Shown: positions 22,248-29,086 of the stretch, one piece after another
Numbering within the stretch: the first letter of the stretch is position 1
How the letters are laid out: each line of letters opens with the position of its first letter
From: Gemmatimonadota bacterium
GTDB taxonomy: Bacteria; ARS69
NCBI GenBank assembly: GCA_030747075.1
Contig: JASLLL010000030.1
Location: 1-29,086, forward strand
Direction of reading: 5' to 3'
Length of the DNA stretch: 29,086 nucleotides
Program-made: the position numbers and the translations under genes
The notes under the pieces: generated by a model
Database searches by the model: none
Told to the model about the DNA's origin: nothing
The model's input: the letters and a program-made list of their open reading frames with translations, nothing else

Positions 22248-25200
22248 ACACCGGAGCCAGCCGGACCTGGCGCACGCTGGAGGAATACGCGGGAACCCCC
22301 GAGTTCCAGGATCTCGTGGAACGGGAGTTTCCGAGCCTCTTGCCGGAAACCCATTCGCCCGCGTCCCGAAGGCAGTTCCTCAAGGTCATGGGCGCGTCTG
22401 TGGCGCTGGCGGGTATGGCGGGGTGTCGCTGGCCCCAGGAGACGATCGTCCCCTTCGCCAGCCGTCCGAAAGGACTCACGCCGGGGGTGCCGCAGCACTT
22501 TGCCACGGCGATGGACCTCTCCGGTGCAGCCCGTCCGCTGATTGCGACAAGCTACGACGGCCGCCCGGTCAAGCTGGAGGGGAACCCGGAACATCCCGCC
22601 AGCCTGGGCGGCGCGGATCTCCTGTCGCAAGCGGCCATTCTGGGACTTTACGACCCGGAGCGAAGCCGACATCCGATCCTTCGCGACGGAGGCGGAACCG
22701 GTTCCTCCCGCACGGTGGAGGACTTTCTTCAGGAAGCCCGTGCGCATTTTCGCACACTCGGCGCAAGCGGCGGACAGGGTCTTCGGGTCCTCTCGGAAGC
22801 CTCGTCCTCGCAAACACTGGCCCGGATGAAGCGGGAGTTCCTGCACGCCTTCCCGAAGGCGGTCTGGCACGAGTACGATCCCCTCTCCAGAGATGCCGAG
22901 CGCGAAGGCACCCGGACGGCTTTCGGTACCCCGTATCGTCCCCACTACTCGATGGATGCGGCAGAGGTCATTGTCTCGCTCGGCGCGGACCTACTGGGAT
23001 CACACCCGGAATCGGTGAGAAACGCCCGGGACTTCGCCTCCCGGCGGCGTGCCGCCGACGGCACGATGAACCGGCTGTATGTGACCGAGAGCCGATTCAC
23101 GATCACCGGCGGGCAGGCGGACCATCGTCTCCCGGTGACGGAGGCGCGGATTGCGTCCCTTGCGTGGGCGGTTGCGAACGGTGTCTTCTCGTCGGGAGAG
23201 GTGTCGATTCCGGCGGCCGCCTCGGCTCTTCGCGATCGGATCGGAAGCGTTCATGTCGCCGACTCCGAGGCGAAGGTTGTGGCGGGAATGGTCCGGGACC
23301 TTCTCGCGCATCGGGGACACGGGATGGTCGCGGCCGGGCCGGGACAGGGCGCGGATGTTCACGCGCTGGCGCATCTGCTGAATGTCGCGCTTGGGAATGC
23401 CGGCGGCCCGGTGACCTACACCGCGGACCCGGACCCGGATCGCGAGACCCATGTCGCGTCCATCGGGTCGTTGGCCACCGCCGCCGCCTCGGGGCAGGTG
23501 GAGACGCTGGTCATCCTGGGCGGGAACCCGGCTTATGACGCCCCCGCGGACCACCGTTTCGCGGACGCGCTGACCCGGGTACCCCACGCCATCCACCTCT
23601 CGCTGTACGATGACGAGACCTCGCGCGCCTGCCGGTGGCATCTTCCGCGCACGCACTTCCTCGAAAGCTGGGACGACGCCGCCACATGGGATGGAACCGC
23701 CTCGGTGGTTCAGCCGCTGATCGCCCCGCTCTACGGCGGGTGGACTCCGGCGGAGCTGATCGCGTTCCTCGCAACCGGAGAATCGGCCCGCGGACACGAC
23801 CTCGTCCGTCAGACTTGGCGCGACGCTTCAGAGGGAGACGCCGCCTTCGATCAGCATTGGCGCCGCGTTCTCCACGACGGCTTCGCGGCGGATCGCAGGC
23901 GGGAGAGCATGGTCCCGTCAGTGACGGGTGGTTCGTGGGATGCCGTGAAGAGCCCGGACACCGCTCCGGGGATCGGGATGGAGGTCGTCTTCGCGGGAGA
24001 TGCGTGCCTCCACGACGGCCGGTTTGCGAACAACGGGTGGCTGCAGGAACTCCCGGATCCTTCCACGAAGCTCACCTGGGGCAATGCGGCGCTCATCGCT
24101 CCGTCGGATGCCGGTGGACTCCGCACCGGAGATGTGGTCCGCCTCTCCCGGGGAGGCCGGTCGATGGAGATCCCGGCCATGATCCTCCCGGGACAGGCGA
24201 AGGGTTCGGTGGCCGTGGCGCTGGGGTACGGCCGAACCCGTGGAGGGCAGGTTGCGGAAGGGGTCGGGGCCGACGGCTATGCGTTCCGCACTTCCGATCT
24301 CCAGGGGTACGCGAGCGGCGTTCTCATGGAAAAGACCGGACGCCGTGCGAAGCTCGCGGTCACGCAGGAACACCACATCCTGGACGATACCACCCAGGGA
24401 CGCGGTGAGGCCGCCCGCCTCCCGACCCTCTATCGGCAGGGAACACTGAGCGAGTTCCGCCACGACCCCGCCTTCGCCCGGCACATGGACCATCACCCGC
24501 CGCTCAAGTCGCTGTGGAAGGAGCACTCCTTCGACGGGCATCTGTGGGGCATGAGCATCGACCTCACCGCGTGCAACGGATGCAGCGCGTGCGTCGTGGC
24601 GTGTCAGGCAGAGAACAACATCCCGGTGGTCGGGCCACGAGAGGTGGCCAACGGGCGGGAGATGCACTGGCTGCGCGTGGACCGCTACTTCACCGGCGAC
24701 CCGGATGACCCGGAAGTGGGGCATCTGCCCGTACCGTGCCAGCAGTGCGAGAATGCGCCGTGCGAGCAGGTCTGCCCGGTGGCCGCCACGACGCACACGG
24801 AAGAGGGCCTGAACGACATGGTCTACAACCGGTGCATCGGCACGCGGTACTGCCTGAACAACTGCCCGTACAAGGTGAGACGGTACAACTGGTTCCACAA
24901 CACGAAGGACCAGGAGGGCGTCCGGCAGATGGCCAACAACCCGGAGGTCACGGTCCGCACGCGCGGAGTGATGGAGAAGTGCACCTACTGCGTGCAGCGC
25001 ATCACGGCAGTCCGCATTCAGGCGAAGAATGACGGGCGGCCGATCACCGACGGGGAGATCACTCCGGCATGCGCACAGACATGCCCGGCCAAGGCCATCG
25101 TCTTCGGAGACCTCTCGGATCCGGACAGTCGCGTGCAGAGTCTTCGCGAGGACGGCCGCTCCTATGTCCTCCTGGAGGAACTGAACATTCGACCCAGAAC

Positions 25201-25285
25201 CAGTTACCTGGCGCGCCTTCGGAATCCCGGAGACGGCCAATCCGCGGCGTCCGGAGATCACGGGCACCAGGACCATCGGGGCTGA
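22244..25285 (+). CDS. actB: Alternative complex III subunit B, molybdopterin-like/iron-sulfur protein
   Basis: A 1013-residue Tat-exported protein. The twin-arginine motif SRRQFLKVMG and hydrophobic stretch end in MAGC, which could be a lipobox. The first ~700 residues resemble a molybdopterin oxidoreductase (GRPVKLEGNPEHP; ITGGQADHRLPV) without a recognisable cofactor-binding cysteine set, as in other ActB. The C-terminal part carries four ferredoxin-type sites: CNGCSACVVAC, CQQCENAPCEQVC, CIGTRYCLNNC (three cysteines) and CTYCV...CAQTC, fitting three [4Fe-4S] and one [3Fe-4S]. It moves electrons from quinol oxidised at ActC to ActA. The start at 22244 gives an ATGA overlap with actA; an ATG at 22235 is also possible, and neither has a clear ribosome site. 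Confidence 0.95.
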   Translation: MNTGASRTWRTLEEYAGTPEFQDLVEREFPSLLPETHSPASRRQFLKVMGASVALAGMAGCRWPQETIVPFASRPKGLTPGVPQHFATAMDLSGAARPLIATSYDGRPVKLEGNPEHPASLGGADLLSQAAILGLYDPERSRHPILRDGGGTGSSRTVEDFLQEARAHFRTLGASGGQGLRVLSEASSSQTLARMKREFLHAFPKAVWHEYDPLSRDAEREGTRTAFGTPYRPHYSMDAAEVIVSLGADLLGSHPESVRNARDFASRRRAADGTMNRLYVTESRFTITGGQADHRLPVTEARIASLAWAVANGVFSSGEVSIPAAASALRDRIGSVHVADSEAKVVAGMVRDLLAHRGHGMVAAGPGQGADVHALAHLLNVALGNAGGPVTYTADPDPDRETHVASIGSLATAAASGQVETLVILGGNPAYDAPADHRFADALTRVPHAIHLSLYDDETSRACRWHLPRTHFLESWDDAATWDGTASVVQPLIAPLYGGWTPAELIAFLATGESARGHDLVRQTWRDASEGDAAFDQHWRRVLHDGFAADRRRESMVPSVTGGSWDAVKSPDTAPGIGMEVVFAGDACLHDGRFANNGWLQELPDPSTKLTWGNAALIAPSDAGGLRTGDVVRLSRGGRSMEIPAMILPGQAKGSVAVALGYGRTRGGQVAEGVGADGYAFRTSDLQGYASGVLMEKTGRRAKLAVTQEHHILDDTTQGRGEAARLPTLYRQGTLSEFRHDPAFARHMDHHPPLKSLWKEHSFDGHLWGMSIDLTACNGCSACVVACQAENNIPVVGPREVANGREMHWLRVDRYFTGDPDDPEVGHLPVPCQQCENAPCEQVCPVAATTHTEEGLNDMVYNRCIGTRYCLNNCPYKVRRYNWFHNTKDQEGVRQMANNPEVTVRTRGVMEKCTYCVQRITAVRIQAKNDGRPITDGEITPACAQTCPAKAIVFGDLSDPDSRVQSLREDGRSYVLLEELNIRPRTSYLARLRNPGDGQSAASGDHGHQDHRG

Positions 25286-25288
25286 TCC

Positions 25289-26734
25289 ATGACGACGATG
25301 CTCAATCGCATTCCGGACAACACCTCGGACGATCCGCAACACCGCCCGGATCTCGTCCTTGGCGGCCACGGCTTCATGTCGTTGACCGACAAGGTCTGCG
25401 GAATCGTGGAGAACCGGAAGACCCCGCGCGCATGGTGGGTGCTCTTCGGCATCTCGCTGTCGCTGACCGGGCTACTGGGCGCAATGATCGCGTACCTGTT
25501 CATCAAGGGAGTCGGCATCTGGGGAGTCAACAACCCGGCGGGTTGGGGCTTCGCCATCGTCAACTTCGTCTTCTGGGTCGGCATCGGGCATGCGGGCACG
25601 CTGATCTCCGCAATCCTCTACCTCTTCCGCCAGAAATGGCGAACGGGGATCAATCGATTCGCCGAAGCCATGACGATCTTCGCGGTGATCTGCGCCGGGA
25701 TCTTCCCGGGGATCCATGTCGGACGCGTATGGCTGATCTTCTTCATCTTCCCGTACCCGGACCAGATGCTGAACATGTGGCCGAACTTCCGGAGCCCACT
25801 GCTCTGGGATGTGTTTGCCGTGGGCACATACTTCACGGTTTCGCTGCTCTTCTGGTACATGGGCATGATCCCGGACATCGCGACGCTCCGGGACCGCGCA
25901 ACGACCCGCACGCGGGAACTCGCGTACGGACTACTGGCGCTGGGCTGGCGAGGATCCAACCGGCACTGGCAACGATACGAGCGCGCCTATCTGTATCTGG
26001 CCGCGCTGGCTGCCCCGCTGGTGCTGAGCGTACACTCGGTGGTTTCGTTCGACTTCGCGGTCTCGCTGATCCCGGGGTGGCATACAACCATTTTCCCGCC
26101 CTACTTCGTGGCGGGCGCCATCTTCAGCGGATTCGCCATGGTCGTGACGCTGATCATCCCGGCAAGGAAGTTCTTCGGGCTGGAGGAAATCGTCACGCTC
26201 CATCATCTGGAGAACATGAACAAGATCATCCTGGCGACGGGCTCTATCGTCGGGTACGCCTACTCCATCGAGTTCTTTATCGCGTGGTATGGCGGGAATC
26301 CATACGAGTCATTCATCTTCCTGAACCGCGCATTCGGTCCGTACGGATGGGCCTACTGGATCATGGTCTCCTGCAATGTGCTCGTCCCGCAGGTGTTCTG
26401 GTCGAAGCGCGCACGCACCAGCATCCCCGTCATGCTGAGTGTCGCCATCCTCGTCAATGTGGGGATGTGGTTCGAGAGGTTTGTGATTGTGATCTCTTCG
26501 CTGACGGCGGACTTCCTGCCGTCCAGTTGGGGGCTGTTCGTTCCGACACCGGTGGACATCCTCACCTTCCTCGGGAGCTTCGGCCTTTTCTGCACGCTGT
26601 TCCTTCTGTTCGTTCGATTCCTGCCGATGATCGCCATGGCGGAGGTCAAGGGCGTCATGCCCCAGTCCCACGCGCACGGCCACGACCACGAAGTCGGTGA
26701 GAAACAGATGGCGGAAGCTCGGGGAGATTCCTGA
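25289..26734 (+). CDS. actC: Alternative complex III subunit C, NrfD-like quinol-binding membrane protein
   Basis: A 481-residue integral membrane protein with about ten helices, of the NrfD/PsrC fold. Typical features are the N-terminal amphipathic segment, [30 protein letters not shown] (a conserved histidine region near the quinol site), [28 protein letters not shown] and [21 protein letters not shown]. It binds no heme and provides the menaquinol-oxidising site and possibly proton paths. It starts 3 bases after actB, and its TGA overlaps the actD ATG (TGATG). A histidine-rich C-terminal tail (SHAHGHDHE) is present. Confidence 0.96.
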   Translation: MTTMLNRIPDNTSDDPQHRPDLVLGGHGFMSLTDKVCGIVENRKTPRAWWVLFGISLSLTGLLGAMIAYLFIKGVGIWGVNNPAGWGFAIVNFVFWVGIGHAGTLISAILYLFRQKWRTGINRFAEAMTIFAVICAGIFPGIHVGRVWLIFFIFPYPDQMLNMWPNFRSPLLWDVFAVGTYFTVSLLFWYMGMIPDIATLRDRATTRTRELAYGLLALGWRGSNRHWQRYERAYLYLAALAAPLVLSVHSVVSFDFAVSLIPGWHTTIFPPYFVAGAIFSGFAMVVTLIIPARKFFGLEEIVTLHHLENMNKIILATGSIVGYAYSIEFFIAWYGGNPYESFIFLNRAFGPYGWAYWIMVSCNVLVPQVFWSKRARTSIPVMLSVAILVNVGMWFERFVIVISSLTADFLPSSWGLFVPTPVDILTFLGSFGLFCTLFLLFVRFLPMIAMAEVKGVMPQSHAHGHDHEVGEKQMAEARGDS

Positions 26735-27294
26735 TGGCCGCCCGTCACTCCTCTGGTAGCGAAGACACCCGTCTGTCCGGGTACCTCGTCGAGTTTGAAA
26801 CGCCCGGCGGACTGCTTCGCGCGTGCGAGGAAGTCCGTGACCATGGCTTCTCCCGGTGGGACGCGCACTCGCCGTTCCCGGTGCATGGACTGGACGCAGC
26901 CATGGGGCTCAAGCCGACGATCCTCCCGTGGGTCGTGGCCGGTGGTGGTGCCACAGGCTGCGGCCTGGGGCTTCTCCTCCAATGGTGGACGAACGCGCAC
27001 GACTATCCCTTCCTGATCAGCGGGAAGCCGTTCTTCGGCATCCCGGCCGTGATCCCGGTGACCTTTGAGTTGACCATTCTGCTGTCTGCATTCGGCGCAT
27101 TCTTCGGAATGCTTCTCCTGAACGGATTTCCACGGTTTCACCACGCCGTCTTCTCCAGCCAGCGGTTCCGGCGAGTGACGCAGGATCGCTTCTTCATCAG
27201 CGTGGAAGCACGAGATCCCAAGTTTGATGCGAACGGGACCAAGGCGTTCCTCAGCACCCTGGGCGGAACCCGGGTCGAAAGACTGGAGGGCTGA
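26734..27294 (+). CDS. actD: Alternative complex III subunit D (DUF3341)
   Basis: A 186-residue protein with an N-terminal soluble domain (LVEFETPGGLLRACEEVRDHGFSRWDAHSPFPVHGLD), two membrane helices (WVVAGGGATGCGLGLLLQWW; VTFELTILLSAFGAFFGML) and a C-terminal soluble part with DRFFISVEARDP. This matches the DUF3341 family, the ActD scaffold subunit, which carries no cofactor. The segment after helix one (YPFLISGKPFFGIPAVIPVTFELT) is characteristic. Start and stop are set by overlap with actC and the 4-base gap to actE. Confidence 0.95.
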   Translation: MAARHSSGSEDTRLSGYLVEFETPGGLLRACEEVRDHGFSRWDAHSPFPVHGLDAAMGLKPTILPWVVAGGGATGCGLGLLLQWWTNAHDYPFLISGKPFFGIPAVIPVTFELTILLSAFGAFFGMLLLNGFPRFHHAVFSSQRFRRVTQDRFFISVEARDPKFDANGTKAFLSTLGGTRVERLEG

Positions 27295-27298
27295 CGCC

Positions 27299-27907
27299 AT
27301 GCCGAAATGGATCCCGCCTGCCGTGATCGTGTTGATCGCTGTGTCACTGGTTCCGGCGGCTCTCATCAAGCGAGCCCGCTCCACGCACTCGCCGGTGCCG
27401 CGCATCAACATCATCCCGGACATGGACAGCCAGCCGAGCTTCCGGGCGCAGTCCGCCAACGGAATGTTCGCGGACGGACGCGGCATGCGTGCGCCGGTCG
27501 AGGGGACCGTTGCGCGGGGAATGCTGGAAGCGGACGATCACTTCCACCGGGGCATCGTGGCCGATGACTGGGCGGACCAGATTCCCGAAGACGCGGGGGT
27601 GGACCTCGCCGAGCGCGGACGGGAGCGGTACGGAATCTACTGCACGCCCTGCCATGGAGCGCAGGGGAACGGCGACGGACCGGTGGCACTGCGAGCGGAC
27701 AAGTTGGCAGAGGGCACCTGGACGCCGCCGACCTCCCTCCACGACAGCCTTGTGAGAGACCGCCCGGAGGGACACATCTTCAACACGATTACCCGCGGGA
27801 TCCGAAGCATGCCCTCCTACGGCGTGCAGATCCCAGCGGCGGATCGCTGGGCAATCGTGGCCCATGTTCGGGCACTTCAGGCCGAAGGTCAGGAGTCCAT
27901 TCGATGA
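27299..27907 (+). CDS. actE: Alternative complex III subunit E, monoheme cytochrome c
   Basis: A 202-residue protein with a short N-terminal hydrophobic anchor (WIPPAVIVLIAVSLVPAALI) and one heme c site, C115-T-P-C-H119 within YGIYCTPCHGAQGNGDG. The likely distal methionine is in GIRSMPSYG. INIIPDMDSQPSFRAQS is typical of ActE. It is one of the c-type electron exits of ACIII. There is no lipobox cysteine after the hydrophobic segment, so it is probably anchored by the helix rather than by lipid, unlike some homologues. The ATG at 27299 is chosen because GGAGG lies upstream and it follows actD by 4 bases. Confidence 0.93.
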   Translation: MPKWIPPAVIVLIAVSLVPAALIKRARSTHSPVPRINIIPDMDSQPSFRAQSANGMFADGRGMRAPVEGTVARGMLEADDHFHRGIVADDWADQIPEDAGVDLAERGRERYGIYCTPCHGAQGNGDGPVALRADKLAEGTWTPPTSLHDSLVRDRPEGHIFNTITRGIRSMPSYGVQIPAADRWAIVAHVRALQAEGQESIR

Positions 27908-27920
27908 GGAGCGTGCCATC

Positions 27921-29086
27921 GTGAGTCAGACGGAACCAACGGTCGACCTCTCCCACGAGGTGCTGCGCCTCCCGGCGGTTGCCACGCGTGTCACACGAAT
28001 CGCGGCAGGCGTGGGTGGTGCGGGCCTGATCGCCAGTCTCCTTCTGGGATTCTCGGACGGCGGCCTTACGCCTCGTTTCTTCTCTTCGTATCTCGTGAAC
28101 TTCTCCTACTTCCTGAGCCTGACGCTGGGAGCTCTCTTCTTCGTGCTGATCCAGCATGTCACGCTGGCCGGGTGGAGCGTCGCTGTTCGGCGGTTTGCGG
28201 AAGTCGTCGCGGCCACGGCACCCCAGCTCGCGCTGCTTTCCATCCCGCTCTTTCTCGGTCTTGACAAGCTCTACCCGTGGGCGGTCCCCGGCGCGGCCGA
28301 CCACGACGCATTGCTTGCCCACAAAGCCGGCTTTCTGAACCCGGCATTCTTCGCGATCCGACTGGCGCTCTGCTTTATCATCTGGACTGTCATCTCGCGG
28401 TACTTCCTCAACCGATCCACCGATCAGGACGCTTCCGGAGATCCCGGATTGACTCAGCGCCTCCAGCGACTGGCGGCACCCGCGCTGTACGCCTATGCGC
28501 TGACGATCACTTTCTCTGCATTCGACCTGTTGATGTCGCTGGACCCGCACTGGTACAGCACCATCTTCGGCGTCTACTACTTCTCCGGCGGCATCCTCGG
28601 GTTCTTTGCGCTCCTGCCGGTCATGACCGCCGCCGTCCAGCGGTCCGGGTATCTCGTCCGGATTATCACTACCGAGCACTATCACGACATGGGGAAATTG
28701 GTCTTCGCGTTCACGGTCTTTTGGGCCTATATCGCATTCTCTCAGTATCTGCTGATCTGGTACGCGGACATTCCTGAGGAGACCACCTGGTATCTCCGCA
28801 GGATCACCGGATCCTGGACGAACCTCTCCTGGTTCCTCCTGTTCGGACACTTCATGCTCCCATTTGTCGGGCTGCTCTCACGAGTTCCCAAGCGGCGCCG
28901 GGGCGCCCTGGTGTTGGGTTCGGTCTGGATTCTGGCTGTCCACTGGATCGACCTGTACTGGATCGTGATGCCGGAAATGGGCGGGCACGGACACCTTGCG
29001 GAGCTCTCGTTCGATGTGCTGGATCTGACCTGCTTCCTGGGCGTGGGGGGGATGTTTGTGGCTGCGGTGGGGAATAAGCTGCGAAC
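27921..29086 (+). CDS. actF: Alternative complex III subunit F, NrfD-like membrane protein (3' end cut)
   Basis: The frame runs from GTG at 27921 (GAGGAG nine bases upstream) to the window edge, 388 codons, so the C-terminus is missing. About ten helices are visible, with ActF landmarks SYFLSLTLGALFFVLIQHVT, FSAFDLLMSLDPHWYSTIFGVYYFSGG, YHDMGKLVFAFTVFWAYIAFSQYLLIWY-type segments, and DLYWIVMPEMG. It is a paralogue of ActC with no heme and lies next to it in the complex, possibly taking part in proton translocation. It begins 13 bases after actE. Genes after it, possibly further act or cytochrome genes, lie outside the window. Confidence 0.93.
   Translation, partial: MSQTEPTVDLSHEVLRLPAVATRVTRIAAGVGGAGLIASLLLGFSDGGLTPRFFSSYLVNFSYFLSLTLGALFFVLIQHVTLAGWSVAVRRFAEVVAATAPQLALLSIPLFLGLDKLYPWAVPGAADHDALLAHKAGFLNPAFFAIRLALCFIIWTVISRYFLNRSTDQDASGDPGLTQRLQRLAAPALYAYALTITFSAFDLLMSLDPHWYSTIFGVYYFSGGILGFFALLPVMTAAVQRSGYLVRIITTEHYHDMGKLVFAFTVFWAYIAFSQYLLIWYADIPEETTWYLRRITGSWTNLSWFLLFGHFMLPFVGLLSRVPKRRRGALVLGSVWILAVHWIDLYWIVMPEMGGHGHLAELSFDVLDLTCFLGVGGMFVAAVGNKLR

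Noticed and set aside
1-29086. CRISPR arrays, tRNA genes, insertion sequences or phage attachment sites
   Set aside because: No regularly spaced repeats, cloverleaf sequences, transposase-like proteins or flanking direct repeats were found on reading.

Overview
The window is a GC-rich, densely coded bacterial chromosome segment dominated by aerobic respiration. It carries alternative complex III (ACIII, actABCDEF), a caa3/aa3-type heme-copper oxidase operon with its assembly factors (SCO, a DUF420/CtaM-like protein, heme A synthase), and a very large multiheme cytochrome c fused to a membrane cytochrome b. ACIII plus A-type oxidase, secreted tricorn-type peptidase, TonB-type outer-membrane receptor and Tat-exported proteins point to a Gram-negative, menaquinone-using aerobe outside the Proteobacteria, for example the FCB/Eisenbacteria/Gemmatimonadota or Acidobacteria side of the tree. 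This placement is an inference from gene content; no rRNA or marker gene is present. There are no RNA genes, insertion sequences or CRISPR arrays that I can see.

Layout. (1) 1-3592, minus strand: a TPR protein, then an ECF-type membrane S component and a TonB-receptor-like outer-membrane protein that runs off the left edge; the last two share a promoter and a 4-base overlap. (2) 3744-9975, plus strand: SCO copper chaperone, DUF420 protein, diheme cytochrome c, an unannotated 34-residue membrane peptide, coxB, coxA, coxC, coxD, a second coxC-like gene and a 78-residue CPGC membrane protein. (3) 9985-12935, minus strand: hutI and hutU (histidine degradation) with a clear promoter. (4) 13106-13735: a secreted cysteine-rich protein of unknown function. 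(5) 13867-16665: a 932-residue protein with 19 CXXCH heme sites, built from a duplicated eight-heme module plus a partial third copy, joined to a di-heme cytochrome-b-like membrane domain. (6) 16797-21384: a secreted tricorn peptidase homologue and, one base later, a heme A synthase with an unusual N-terminal membrane extension. (7) 21585 to the right edge: actA-actF, with actF cut by the window end.

Working together, ACIII should oxidise menaquinol and pass electrons through its own c hemes and a soluble or anchored cytochrome c (the diheme protein at 5014 is a good candidate) to the oxidase. SCO, DUF420, CtaA and perhaps the CPGC protein would assemble its copper and heme centres. The 19-heme cytochrome-b fusion looks like a separate quinol:multiheme electron conduit. 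The most unusual signals are that fusion and its internal duplication, the apparent loss of the K-channel lysine and threonine in CoxA, and several tiny respiratory-operon proteins. A recurring promoter form, TTGACG or TTGCGC, 17 bases, then TANNNT, appears at three operons.
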